The notes beneath the pieces were generated by a model that searched no databases, was not told where the DNA came from, and worked only from the letters and a program-made list of their open reading frames with translations. From Endothia cerciana (lineage: Eukaryota; Ascomycota; Sordariomycetes; Diaporthales; Cryphonectriaceae): a DNA stretch of 64,000 bases. The position numbers were made by a program, and so were the translations under genes. Positions 45,549 through 57,963 of this stretch are shown here, in pieces. Where the stretch lies: the NCBI GenBank assembly GCA_026119935.1, contig JALRMH010000059.1, positions 163,545-227,544 of the forward strand, in the 5' to 3' direction. The first letter of the stretch is position 1. Each line of letters starts with the position of its first letter.

Positions 45549-45674
45549 GAGGATGGTATGTTAATTTGAGCAGCCTCAGGATTGTGGTCTTTCTTTCAGT
45601 GCCAGATCAGTAAACCGAAACGAAATCATACACAGACCTCTCGCGAATTGACTAGAAACAGGCTGCAACACAAC

Positions 45675-46956
45675 ATGGCTCCCAAGTACGCCAAGGACCA
45701 GCCCGCCGGGTTCGTCAACCGCATCGAGAAGGTAGCCGTCGTCGGTGTAGGTTACTGAGCAGCCCCTCCCACAAGCTTGGCTCCGAGTACGTCTGACACA
45801 TCGTCCTTCCAGGCCGGTGGACAGGTCGGGAAGTGGATCGCGGAAGCCCTCGTGAAGACGGGCAAGCACACCGTGACCGGCATCACCCGGGCGGACAGCA
45901 CCAACCCACTACCTACGGGTGTCGTCGCTGCCAAGGTCGACTACGACGACGAGGACACCCTGTTGGACGCCCTCAAGGGACAGCAGTTTCTGATCATCAC
46001 GCTGAACGCCCTCGCGGCCGGGGAGGCACAGCCCAAGCTGGTCAAGGCCGCCGCAAGGGTCGGCGTGCCCTATGTCCTGCCCAACTTCTGGGGTTATGAC
46101 CCCTTGGACCAGGAGCTGAACGAGCAATATGGCTTCGGCAAGCGCTTCAGTACGTGATTACCTGCTGGGGGGGGGGGGGGCCTGTATCCTGGCCATGAGC
46201 CTTTCCCCCTTGAGCCCCGGAGTACCTGGCGCTAACTTGTTGAACCAGTCGAGTTCCGCGAGGGGATTGAGTCGCTCGGTGTCAGTACCTGGATCGCGAT
46301 GGCATGGTACGTTCTCCACTCGGCCAGATCTGCCCCAGGCCCCATGGCACATGCTCGATGAGACCCCTCGGACATCGTTCTGGGACACTTGGATGGGCCG
46401 GTCCCGCTGACGTGGAGTGAACAGCGGCTTCTGGTACGAGTTCAGCCTCGGCGGAAACCTAAACATGTTCGGCTTCGACGCCAAGCAGCGCTCGGTGATC
46501 TTCAACGACGACGGTAACTACAAGATCAACACCAGCACCTTCGCCCAGACCGGCCGGGCGGTGGCTGCCCTCCTCAGCCTCAAGCTGTACCCGGAGGACG
46601 CGAACGACAAGAGCCCGGCCATCTCCAACTTCGACAAGAGCTGCGTCTACGTCTCCAGCTTCCTCGTCAGCCAGCGTGACATGTTTGAGAGCATCAAGCG
46701 CGTCACTGGGACCACGGATGCCGACTGGAAGATCACGACCGAGAAGTCGCAGGACAGGTACGCCAGCGGCATCGCGGACATGCAGAGGGGCGATGTGAGC
46801 GGCTTCGTCAGAATGATGTACACACGCATCTTCTTCCCTGGGGGCAGTTCCACCTACGAGAAGACCAGGGGTTTGCACAACGACGTCCTTGGCCTGCCGA
46901 AGGAGGACCTGGATGAGGCCACCAAGAGGGCGGTGAGCAAGGTTCTGGAGGGATGA
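45675..46956 (+). CDS. NmrA-like / isoflavone reductase-like NAD(P)-binding protein
   Basis: Four exons: 45675-45746, 45813-46149, 46249-46306, 46425-46956. Introns are 66, 99 and 118 nt with consistent phases; 332 residues, intact. The first intron splits the nucleotide-binding loop: exon 1 ends VAVVG and exon 2 begins AGGQVGKWIAEALVK, giving GxGGxxG. Next come VTGITRADS, DALKGQQFLIITLNA and VPYVLPNFWGYDP, as in the PCBER/isoflavone-reductase branch of atypical SDRs. These act as reductases in secondary metabolism or as redox sensors like NmrA; the sequence does not distinguish these. The active-site Lys of true isoflavone reductases is not evident. Intron 2 contains a run of 14 G (46167-46180). 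It stands alone, about 1.9 kb from the next gene. Confidence 0.92.
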
Positions 46957-48867
46957 GGTCTTTCGGACTGCGGGAGAGCTCAGTCCGACCATGATGGCCA
47001 CGTCGAATATGAATCACTTGTCGCGTAACGTCGCTTGATATCGAACGAATGAGATACACATATCAGATACCACGCTTTGCGTGCTATGTTTTGATCTGCA
47101 TTCTTTTTCTCCGCTCTGTGCCCCTTTCATGCAAGCTGAAGAGATAGTTCCCCTTCCGTGGACGAACAGATCCGGCTTGTCGCATTGCTTCCCACAAGGC
47201 TCCAAGGGTCCAAGCAGCCACAGTGACGCCGACAACACTGGCAATGCCGGAGTGGTGCTTCCCAGCTTGTTCTCAAGCTACATGAACTAGGCTGGGCAGT
47301 GGCGGCAACCGGATTCCCAGAATCGGCGCGGCGTTTCTCAGTCCACGCATGCGATGGCCCTCTCACTCAATGTATTACCCAAATTCCAGGATTAAATAGG
47401 CTCATATATTAAGCGTAAGGGTCCTTGTTCTCTCATAGGACTGCTTATTGGCTTTTCAGGTGCCCAGTTCCACTTCTGTCTCCATCCAGGCCCGCTACCA
47501 GAGCAGGTTCAGGAGAACCGCAGCGGACTGGCAGAGAGGAGTGAAGCCAGATACCCAGATCTTGAAAGGATAATCCTGTCATCAGGGATACAATGTGACT
47601 GTGAGAAGAGTCGATGTCGTATGTACCTGGGTGAAGCATAGTGACTTGGGCGAGTGCGTCCTTGACAACAAGAGGATCGGGGGTGTCGGGGATGGACGAG
47701 GATATAGTGACCATGGAGGGTCACAAAACATTTGGGAAGTCTGAAGCTTGACATCGAGGATTCAGTCGAATAGATAGTCACACTAGCAGATATTGTAACG
47801 TTGATGTGAGAGACTATCCAGAGTAACTGATCTGGACTTGACCGCACCGTGATGCATTGGCCTAGGAGATTTGGCCGCCGGGGGGGGGGGGGTTTGCAGT
47901 CACTGGAAGCCAGTCAGATGAGCTTGTGGTGATACTCACACTGCTTTAGGAAGGCAGAGGTTGAACATATACTCACTAGATGTAAATGAAAATTACCTTC
48001 TAGGATTTCATCATCGCCAGAACCAGGAGCTGTGAACCACCCCGTCCTGCTTCACCTAATTATCCGATATGGGAGACGTCAGCTTTGAGACATCAGAAGC
48101 CGCCTCTGAGGCAAGGCTCACCCATAAAAGACAACATTGACCTGAGACTTTTACACTCCACCCTTCTACATAGGTCAGACTGAGTTTTACGCTGGATCCA
48201 GCACTCGCAACAAACAAACCCAACGGAACCACAGTCCCAAAGCCATACTGCAGCTTTCCAATTGTGTGATAACCCCAAACAACAAGTCACTGTCCAAGTA
48301 TCACTATTATCTTTCATCATGGACCAGCCTTGTGTCTGTAACAAGGTACCTTGCGAGCGCAACAAAGAGAACGAGCCACCAGGGCGTTAGGGAGCATACA
48401 GCCCAAAGCTCATACCCTCTCCCATCTTCGGGCTGACCACTGCCACTGAGGAATGCTGCAAAGCTCAACCGTTGTCATTGAGTTCCTCAAATGCACCCTA
48501 CATAAGATTTTACAATTTGCGGCGTAGACGTGGCGATGTGAAATGGGAAGGAAAGCTCGTGATGGGACAGCTTTCCGCGCGAGTTTGATGACATCCAGAA
48601 CCGGTAGCTTGTGTAGCAATAACACTGTTATTTATTGCTCCTTCTGCTAGCCGTATCTCATTCCATATGATGCGCTGCCCTTCTAAATACACAGTAGAAA
48701 CATATATATATGAAGACTGTCCGAGGTGGTGCCCAACACAATGGTGTCTTGAGGGATCTCAGTCATTGAATTTAATATATCTAGGAGGCTCGCTGCTATA
48801 ATGCTGAATGGGGGTCTCTGGTTTTCGCCCGTAGATGACATACGCTGCGGACGGTTAGCATCCATGT
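46957..48867. other. Intergenic region, no firm gene
   Basis: Convergent space between the NmrA-like gene and LaeA-like gene 1. It holds a run of about 13 G at 47880-47892. One short plus-strand ORF (48319-48390, 23 codons) follows a leader-like CA-rich stretch and is listed separately. Nothing else is recognised. Confidence 0.45.
48319..48390 (+). other. Small ORF with leader-like upstream sequence, doubtful
   Basis: A 23-residue frame beginning MDQPCVCNK and rich in Cys, Lys, Glu and Pro. Upstream DNA is CA/CT-rich and the context is CATCATGG, resembling fungal start sites. A donor-like GTACCT lies after nine codons, so it could be a first exon, but no partner exon is recognised. This may well be chance. 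Confidence 0.12.
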
Positions 48868-50391
48868 TCAGATTGGGTGCTGAGGTGGTTTCTCACTAGG
48901 AAAATAGACGCGCATGTTTAGGTCCCGAATACTCCCTCGGACTTCGTCTACGAACCTAGGGAGCTCCTCAATCGATAGACCGCCCGCAAGAAGAAGCTTG
49001 GTCGCGCTTGCCACAAGCTGGAAACAGTTCACACATGTCATGCTGCCCAGGGTACGAGCGGCATGCTCCTGCGGCCACTTGTTTCTGTGAAGGCCACCTA
49101 GTCAGCAGGTCGCCCTTGGTCATGGTTTGCAACAAAACAGAGGCCGGTATAAAGCACGCATGATACCGGGGCGTGTGGTCTTGGGAGTCTGGGGCATCGG
49201 GAGCTGAGTCGACGCCAGCCACATCAAGACGAAGAAAGAAAGAGCTGGACGTACACAGGCGCAGCGAACTGCCTCACAGTCACTTCTGTGAACCCGGCCT
49301 CGATCATCCATGGCCTGAACTGCAAAGGAGCCCGGACATCTCTTCCGAAATTCAAGGCCCCGGCTAGTATGTATTCTAGCCACTTCTCCAGCGCGGAGCC
49401 CCTGTAGACCTGCTCGGCGGCGGCGTTCTCTGGAACGATCTCGAATGCCCACTCGTGAAACTCGGCCCACCCTCCAGGGGCTAGATGGGAATAGACTTTG
49501 AAAATCATGGCCTTGTGGTTGCTGGGTATACAGCCGAGTCAGCCTGTTCCTTTCTGATGATGACGGGGGTATGCGAAACCGCAGGGTGTGAAGACAAGAA
49601 TGCTGTCAAGCCCGTGGATATTTCATAATGGGCCCGTACCAGAAGCTAGTCGCCATAAGCCGCCACCTGATGAAGTCGAAAGGCGTATCGAACATCCATG
49701 CGTCCTCGGCATCTTCGCGTTCGAATCTGCAATTGGGAGGGAGGTTCTCTGTCGGCTGAATGAGGCTGATATCGGTCCCTATCACTGTGGTATCTGGATA
49801 CTGTCTGGCGAATTCGATGGCCCATATCCCCGTGCCTGTCCCTATATCTAGTACCTTGGAGGATTCGTTGACTGGCGCAAACAAAAGTCTTCCCTGTAGC
49901 ATGGTTTGCCATACATGATGCTGAAGATCTGGGCATACAATCAGCTGCATGTTGAGAGTTGGGCTCCCGGGGGCGGAGAAAAGCCTGCTGCGCACCGAGA
50001 CGATTTTGTTCATCCTATTTTCGAAATTGTCAACCACAGGCGCTATAGTACGAGGTCGCGATAGACTGGTCATACACCATCATGAGGCATCAGGTACTCT
50101 AGAGCCGAACGCCAAGATTAGACACTATACAGACCACCCAGGTAGACACACGAGAGCCTAGACGACACTCACTCCCCTCTCGATATGCATTAAACAGCCT
50201 GCCGTGTTCCTCAACTGACAACGCGTCCGGGATCGTGGAACCTCTGTTTTACCATTTCATGTCAGTGTCGAGAGGGCTGTGGGGTGGGTGGGGGGGGGGG
50301 GGGAAGGCTCGCTGGACCCTACTCACGTCGGATGTCTTGGTGGCACAGCCTCGCTCGGATTTTCTGATCGACCTAGGGGAGGAGGTGTCAT
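48868..50391 (-). CDS. LaeA-like SAM-dependent methyltransferase 1
   Basis: Six exons on the minus strand: 50391-50327, 50243-50173, 50098-50078, 49928-49640, 49521-49255 and 49084-48868. All phases agree, giving 309 residues with no break. The 21 nt third exon is very short but encodes the expected KYLMPHD link between LFNAYREG and LQHHVWQTML. SAM motif I is VLDIGTGTGIWAIEFA, followed by VIGTDISLIQP and FEREDAEDAW; further on are HLAPGGWAEFHEW and a final VDEVRGSIRDLNMRVYFP. This is the architecture of the LaeA/TAM-type family. The founder LaeA is a nuclear regulator of secondary metabolism; most fungal genomes hold many paralogues of unknown substrate. It lies upstream-adjacent (same strand) to the PTH11-like gene. 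Confidence 0.9.
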
Positions 50392-51216
50392 GATGGCCTA
50401 CAAGGGTCAACTGATGGTCTGTGAAGGGCTTGGGCAGACAGCTGAGGGCGACCTCGACGGTTTCCCTCGGGTACAGATATAGCTAGCTGCTCAACGCCCG
50501 TCCTGACCGCAGCTAGAGTTTTGACCGCATTGTGTATGTCTTATAACATTTCCACGGGGTGGGAGATAGGGCGCTGCCTGCCAGATATGTACCCCGTACA
50601 ATGTACCAATAGAGACAAAAGACGGCCTACCGTGCACTGTCGAGGACCCGTCAGAATCGACCAGGTGGGTTCCGGTGCCGATGCAACCGCTGATTGGAAA
50701 CGATATCCTACGGCTACCGCCATGCAGGGGCCAGCGGAAGCCGGGAGGCCAGACATGGTAGGACGTGGCCAAATTCTCCGATTCGATATCGCACATGGGA
50801 ATGAGGAATCGGCGGAGTCCCCCCTCATAACCCGTCTCCTGGCAGGAGGGCGGTGATGGGAGCTTTGTCTGCCCCATCTTATATGTCTCATGGCGCGCAG
50901 GGCCATCCGCCCGCGGTCGAAGTCTTCTCGTACAAGATGGCGACACGTTATGGCTCGTCCGCTGCGCCAAGCTGGAACAGCGCGAACTACAGGGATCCGG
51001 GGTCGTGTCCAGGTGGCCTCGAGGTGGATGTCATGCCCCCTAACGAGGCGAGCATGCGGCGGCCCGCATCTCTGAAGGGATGGGAGGAAGATCGGGGCGA
51101 CAGGCGAGTGCCGGGGCGGCTTTCGGCGGAGATCGTGCCTAGGCAGTGGCCGAGGTTGCATTGCGTGATGGACGCATAGGTACCCCGAAAGTATCTACAA
51201 GTCAGGACCACTCAAA
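50392..51216. other. Intergenic region between two minus-strand genes
   Basis: This contains the 3' UTR of the PTH11-like gene and the promoter of LaeA-like gene 1, about 825 nt. Frames in it are GC-driven. No element is recognised. Confidence 0.45.
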
Positions 51217-52679
51217 TCATCTTGAATCGTCGTATTTGATACTAAACGTTGACCACGACGCCCTCGGCGGCCTAAAAGGAATACGCAGCGGTTCCGTATC
51301 TGACTGTGCTTCACCGCTGCTTAGACAACCCTCCAGATCCTCCGGCCTCTTCATAGCCACGGGATCTCCGCCTCGTCCAGCCGATGTTCTATTGTCCGTC
51401 GTAGTGCTGATCTCGTTCAGCTCCACCGACACCAGCGATCTCTGCCCTGACTTGTCGCGCCACAGGTGACGAATGACGGGGAGTGTCTGGACGATGATGG
51501 TACCTGCCACCTCAGACTGATACCAGACCTCGCTCATACCCTGACGCCCTGCCAGCGCGGGGAAGACTGTCAGCCCTCGCCGTCTCGGTCCGGGCCCCCA
51601 ATGATGTCTTGTTCGTGTATTTCTTCTTCCTGGATGGGGGAGGGGGCTCAGAAAGGAGGGGGCGAGGCTGTAGGTGGGGATGGTGTGGGGTGGGGCGCGG
51701 CGCGGCTCGACCTCGAGCATCGGTTGGACTCACAGAAATAGTATTTGTCGTAGTTGTTCAGGCCGGGAGTCATCATGTAGGCCGTACGCCAGCCAGAGGC
51801 GATGGCGACGACCACGCCGAGGCTCATGGTCACGCAGATCCCGGTCTTCTCGATCTGCTTGATCCTCAGTTTCCATGTCACCAGCCATGGGAACAGGGCC
51901 AGGACGAAGTCGATAATGATGTTGTACACTGAACCGCCTCGTGAGTCTCCACGTGTCCCAGCAGGGAGGATCAGGCCACTTACTGTTCCTCCCCAGCTTG
52001 ATGTTGAAGATTGTCTCATAGGGTGCGCATACTCCGCGTATCTTCCACCAATAAGGTGTCTCCCCACAGTAGTTCGTCCACTGCAGGAAGAATGTGATGG
52101 TGAGGTAGATGTTCAGGGAGGCGATGATGAACCATAGAACCCATCTTTGCCAGCCCTCCGTGATGCCGGGCCGGAGGAGCGTGACGGCGAATGCCGACTT
52201 GCTCCATGCCTGACCCACGGTCGTAAGGACGGAGGAGACCGAGACGAGGATGAGCATGCGGTCATCCCAGGTCTTGGTGACATAGCCCGTGCCGAGCTCG
52301 ATGCTGATGACCATGCACGTCGTCAGGAGGACTAGCTGCTGAGACCGTCAGCGATACCGGGTTACCGGCCGTCGTCGGTGGGGTCTGTGGCGGAGTCCCG
52401 CGGATGGCATACCCAGGAGGCGACGAGCACGTAGTCATCCCACCATAGCCCGTGTCTCCGGCTGGTCTTGTACCAGATCCGCAGCCCGAGGAACGCGGAG
52501 GCGGCCACGAAGAGAGTCCAGATGCCACCGTTGACCTGGACTGACGGGTTGACGAAATGGACAGCCGTGTCTCTCGGCACGGCCGCGGTGCTTATCACGC
52601 CATCGTCCAGAGTCATGTTTGTCAGGGACGGGGACGAGGTTGTCAGCTTCTCGACGCCCAGCGCAGGCAGGCAGGCCAT
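51217..52679 (-). CDS. PTH11/rhodopsin-domain seven-TM protein (putative receptor)
   Basis: Four exons: 52679-52413, 52338-51984, 51928-51734, 51548-51217. Introns are 74, 55 and 185 nt; 382 residues, intact. After a polar N-terminus with an NMT glycosylation site the helices run from GGIWTLFVAASAFLGLRIWY. The conserved WWDDYVLVASW precedes intron 1, then come LVLLTTCMVISIELGTGY, SKSAFAVTLLRP, WVLWFIIASLNIYLTITFF, FNIKLGRN and IIIDFVLALFPWLVTWKL, then VWYQSEVAGTIIVQTLPVI. The soluble tail (about 90 residues) is Ser/Thr/Arg-rich. The family is the fungal integral-membrane rhodopsin-domain group (IPR049326-type), some members of which sense surface cues; ligands are unknown. No N-terminal CFEM domain is seen. 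It is paralogous to the frameshifted copy at 22.7-24.2 kb. Confidence 0.9.
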
Positions 52680-55600
52680 ATTGAAGGGACGGGACCGCCT
52701 AGCCTCATAAGAGTTTGGGATAACCTTCGGCGCCCCATGTGTCGCCCGGAGGTTAGGGGAAAAAGCAACAGGACGAGAATCCCAGATCGTCAAATTTGAC
52801 CAATGCACCCCACAACCTCGCATGGATCCCAGCCCTTGCGGTTCCCACAAAACTGGTCTCCTGCTTCACACCAGATGGGTGACGAGGCTCGCCCCGTCCT
52901 CGCCCCGTCGCCCAAGCGCCGGATGTTGGCTTTTGCATGCGATCCCAGCCGGGGCGCCACACGAGACGAGACCCAGGACAGCATAGCCTGTCAGGAGGGT
53001 TGTGTTCTCTTCCCTGCCGGAGGGAGGCTTGTCACGAACAACACCAACCCGGAGGAACAAGCCCCGGCGGCCGGAAATGCCTACCAATCCTCGCGACCAC
53101 CGCAGGCCACGTGGGGTGCTGTTGCCGCGCAAGAGCAAGCTGCTTTTCCGGGGATCACGCGCTGAGTCTGGTCCGGGAGACAGCCGGCCGTACTTATTAC
53201 ATAGTACACGATAACCACCCTATGGTGTCTCTCGCCATCGGCTAAGGCATCGTACGCTGTGCAGATCCAGGCGTATCGCCCAGGGCCCCGGGGGGGCTGA
53301 GATCTCCACGAAGGCGACCGAAGGCCCCACTTCTCATTTACCACCCGTTTCATTCAGCCTCTGGCGGTCCTAGACTCGGACTATGGTACGATTCGTCCTC
53401 GTGAAGGAAAGACACATATCCCTGATCTGGCAGTCAAACCAGCCGTCTCAGACGCTTTCGTCTCACGAAACATTCAAAAGACCCTGCCAACGAACTTCGC
53501 GTGACCGCCCGCACAGACTGTGCTGTGCTCCGAGCCGATCGAACCTCTCGTTCCGAGAGTCCGAGAGTGATCGCCAACACCTGAAGCCCATGCATACTCT
53601 AGTAGTGCCCGTTTATCTGGGCCAGGCTAACACGACTGCGCGATACCATGTTTGTTTCTTCGGTACGTCTGTACGGCAACATGCAAGGTTGTTTCAACAA
53701 GGCCTGATGCGGTCGCTCGCGTTCCGAGCTGGGCTGCTCATGACGCAGTCAAGATGAGATCCGGTCCCCCCTTCAGCCAGTCGCAACACCTGACAGCCCT
53801 CCGACCTGAGGGCGCAACTCAACCTCCCTCGGGCTTTCCACGACAGTCGGGCAGGCAACCTGCGGACCCGTAGGTAGGTGTTGGAATAGCAACGCCAGGA
53901 AGTTGGGGACGATGTGGAGCCCGTCTCGGTACGGCTATGATTCCCTCGTGGCTTTCTCAAACATGCGATCCCTCGCGCCCCTGCAGCGCCTCGGTACTTG
54001 GGCAAGCTGGAAATGTTCATCCCAACCCGTGGGGCCTCAGGGTGTACTCCAGCCGAACCACTGTTCGGAGTAGGTACTATGGTGTGGTATGTCCAACCTA
54101 GATCGTCGAAACGATTACCTAGTCAGTAGTCACGACAAACCATGTGATACCACTGTATATCGGACTTACTATTATATGTGACTTGGGCACGTCAGCACCA
54201 GAGACGGGTAACACCTAATGAGACGCCACCCGCAGCAGGCTCATTTAGGGACTGCGCCGCGCATCAGGTTGACAGCTGGCACCCATCTCGGTACCGAGCT
54301 CTTGGCAGGTGAAACGAATGGTCCCAGCTCGCTCGTTTGAGGACGGATCACCCAAATTTTATTGGCCCAGTCTCATCGCAGGATGTCTAAATCGGGCGGT
54401 GCCTCACTGGGACTTTTCCACATAGACAGCCTTCGTGAATCTGCAGATATTCGATACTGAGACCCTTCTGTATGGTAAAAGGCTTCGGCCTCCTGAACAA
54501 TGTTGGAAGCCTGGACTTTAAAAGACCTGCAGTTGTCATCGAACCCCCTTGACTTCCCCGATACAAGAAATCCGATGTCGCGTCTACTGTCTGCATTCGG
54601 GAGACTCGAGGACTGGTATCTTCGCACCTGTGCATTCCATTACTCATGAAGCGCAAGGAAGCCCGTTACATGGCATGGAGACCACATATCCGTTGAGACC
54701 CTGACCTAAATTGCCTGACAGGTCCTGCTTCCGAAAAATGAGCTCACATTTTGTGGGGGGGGGTGGGTGGTCGCCTCGTTCCTAAGTGGTCCCTGTCTGG
54801 CAATGTTCTCTCTCTGGTATCCCCTTATTTCCCTGCCAATCCCATCGTTGGCTTGGATCCTTATACTGTTGCATATGGTTCAAGATTAGGGGGGTCTGGC
54901 CAATCAAGCGTCTGACCAGTTCGGAAAGCGGCAAAGGCAGAAGTGCCAATGTCCTCAAACCGGCGCCACTCGAGCTGTGGTCTCGCTAGATAAGCATGTC
55001 ACACACAAAAAAAAAAGCACTCGACAGACATCACATTCTCCTCCCATGCTCACGGCCGTGTTCCGGGCCACGTTAGCTGCATTCGAGGGTGATAACCCCC
55101 GGAAGCCTGGAACACCACCCCTGTATCTTTCATCCGTCATCCAATCCATATGGATGATGACCCTGTGGGTGTTTTCGGGGAGGGGTGGCTGCCTTGCGTT
55201 CATCACATACTATGTATCAATCACATTCATGGGTTCTCGAGAAAACATGCAGGGATATGATTGAGTTGAAAAAACGTATGCGTGTTTGTCCATCCCTAGA
55301 CTCCTCACGTCACACTGCATAGTACTTCCTGCGGCATAGAAGACCAGAGGTCACGGATGGCGGGAAGCAGGTCTCTGTCTACGGGAGACGGCTGCCAAAG
55401 CGGAGCCGAGCCATAGTCCCGGTCCCGGAAAGAACCCTCGGATGAAGGCCTGGCGTCGGTGGGAGCCATTGACAGGGCATACAGCTAATACGAACAGTAG
55501 GGCCCTGAGCACCTGCGAGACCTAGCGTGGCGCCTGTAGTCTGGTGTATACCTAGGTACTAGCAGCGAACCGTCAGGTTATCAGATTTGCTCATGTAGGA

Positions 55601-56382
55601 TATCACACAGGTTCCAAGCAGTGTCCCTACGTTACCCGATGTGGACAGGGGATGAAAGTTAGCTTGAGCATCCTGCGCAGCGACCCTGCAGTAAGTTAAA
55701 ATAAGGTGTCACCGGCTCGAGGCGAAGAGGTACGAGCTGCTGGGGAGCCCCTTGAATGACCATGCCGGAGGCACCTGGATGCCGGGGAGGTCCAGGTTGA
55801 AACCAGAGCAAACTCTCCAGGCTGACAGAACGTTTCTCCACGGAAAGAGGCGTGGTCTGTAGACGAAGAAGATGTGTTGTGTGGAAATATGCTCATATGG
55901 TCGAGGTGTTGTCATGAAAAGCTTGCTCTGTTGTTGGTGTGTTGCACTGAGGCTGTTCTCCTCTGTAATGATACCAATGTCACCTCTCCGGGCCGTGCCT
56001 CACTCTGACTACATCAAGGCCTGAAAAAGAAAAAAAAAAGAAGAAAAAAAAGAAGAAAAAAGGGATTTTTTAAACAAAAATTAGCATATCAAACCCTATC
56101 GTGGTTCTGCGTTTCACCTTGAAAGCATTCCTATCTAGCTTCCGGCCAAGGTGTGGCCGCTAGCCCCTTTCTCCCCTTACTGATACCATTCCGTTTGCCA
56201 TTTCTTTCTTGTAATCGTCCCGGGGGGATCTGATATGAAGACGATAATAATGTTCCGAGTGTCTCCACATATAACGTGCAACACATTATTCGCCCTGCTC
56301 CTCCTGCGGCCGGTAAGTACACGACCGGTCCTCCGCCTGGCACAACCCGACACACGCACACACGCACACACGCACACACACG
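52680..56382. other. Gene-poor 3.7 kb region
   Basis: Head-to-head space between the PTH11-like gene and the FAD oxidoreductase. It contains A-rich tracts at 56026-56068 (AAG/A mix) and a CA repeat at 56347-56378 just before the oxidoreductase start. No supported gene. Confidence 0.5.
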
Positions 56383-57963
56383 ATGGACCAGCGCGCCCAA
56401 ATCCCCGTCACGCTGCCGCGCGACGGCCCGACCACGAGCTACTGGCAGGACCCCCCGGACGAGATCGCCGACCTCCGAAGCACGGCGGACCTGCCCGGCA
56501 GCGCGGACGTCCTTATCATCGGCAGCGGCATAAGCGGTGCCGCTATCGCGTGGGGCCTGCTGCAGGACGAGGCAGTGTCCTCCGGCGGCGGCGGCGGCGG
56601 CGTAACAACCCCCCGCGTCGTGATGCTCGAGGCGCGGCAGGCCTGCTCCGGGGCCACGGGCCGCAATGGTAAGATAGAGACAGAGGGCATTGTGTTATTG
56701 TGTTGTTAATCCCCCCCCCCCCACCACCCACCATAACCTGCGGTCCCCTGGCTGATCCGTCGTCGCGGGGGGTGGGGGTGTCCAGGCGGCCACACCAAGG
56801 CTGCGTCGTACCGCTCGTTCCTCGGCAACGCCGAGGCGCTGGGCACGGCGGAGGCGGCCAAGATCGCGCGGCTCGAGCTCGCCAACATCAACGCCATGCA
56901 CGCGTTCGCGAGGGAGCACGCGGTCCCCTGCGACTCGAACCCGTGCCCGACGGTGGACGTGATCTACGACGAGGCGCACTGGCGGGCGGCGCACGAGGCC
57001 GTGGGGGCGATGCGCGACGCGCTCGGGGCGGGCGACCCCGCCGCCGAGTACAGCTTCCACGGCAGGGGCGAGACGAAGCGGCGGTTCTACTGCGCCGGGG
57101 CGGACCCGGAGCCGGTCGGCGCCGTCAGCTACGCCGCGGGGAGCATCTCCGCGTACGGGCTGGGCGTCGGCGTGCTCAAGGCGGCCCTGGGGAGGGGCCT
57201 GAACCTGCAGACCAACACGCCGGCCACCGGCCTCGCCAGGGCGCCGGGCGGCGGCGAGGGGTGGATCGTGCAGACGCCGCGCGGGGCCGTCGCGGCGGGC
57301 AGGGTCGTCCTCGCCACCAACGGCTACACCGCGCGCCTGTGGGCGGGCTTCCAGGGGGCCATCGTGCCCCTCCGCGGGCAGGTCACCGCGCACCGGCCCG
57401 GGAGCAACATGCCCGCCGGGGGCCTGCCGGGGACGTACTCGTTCGTCTACGAGGACGGCTACGACTACATGATCCCGCGGCCCGTCGGGTCGAGGCACGC
57501 GGGCGACATCGTCATCGGCGGGGGCCTGGCGAGGGCCCCGGGGCAGGGGCTGCTCGAGTACGGCACGACGGACGACACGGCGCTGGACGATGCCATCAGC
57601 AGGTACCTCTTCGACACCACGGCGCGGCGTTTCGGCGGGAACTGGGGCGACGACCACCCCGACGGCAGGATCAGGAGGGAGTGGACCGGCATCATGGGCT
57701 ATTCCCCGGACGGCTACCCGTTCGTGGGCGAGGTCCCCGGGCAGGAGGGGCTGTGGGCCAGCTGCAGCTTCCAAGGGCACGGCATGGTGCTCTGCTGGAT
57801 GTGTGCAAGGGCTCTGGTCAGCATGATGCGCGGCGAGGAGGCCGCGCTGGGCGGGTGGTTCCCGGATGCCTTCAGGATCACGGAGGAGAGGACGAGGAAG
57901 AGGTTCACGGGCCGCCTGCACGCCCCTGCTGACGTGGAAAAAGGCCTCCACAACAAGAACTGA
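56383..57963 (+). CDS. FAD-dependent oxidoreductase, DAO family (D-amino-acid/glycine/gamma-glutamylputrescine oxidase-like)
   Basis: Two exons, 56383-56668 and 56786-57963, with a 117 nt intron (gtaaga...ccag); 487 residues, intact. The FAD fold begins ADVLIIGSGISGAAIAWGLL and the loop ends in EARQACSGATGRNGGHTKA, where the GATGRNGG motif spans the intron and matches the flavin-contact segment of the family. Near the C-terminus are EWTGIMGYSPDGYPFVGEVP and CSFQGHGMVLCW, the second FAD-binding region typical of fungal DAO proteins. A Gly6 tract lies between the first helix and the second strand. It probably oxidises an amine or amino acid to an imine; the substrate is unknown. No peroxisomal SKL is present (ends HNKN). 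GC3 is extreme, leaving a 436-codon antisense frame open by bias. Confidence 0.92.

Larger units (their letters stand above)
41814..45674. other. Gene-poor 3.9 kb region
   Basis: Divergent space between the SDR-like gene and the NmrA-like gene, far longer than two promoters need. It contains a trinucleotide ATG array at 41838-41855, a run of about 14 C near 42080-42091 and a T26 tract at 44859-44884. No supported gene is seen. Confidence 0.5.
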
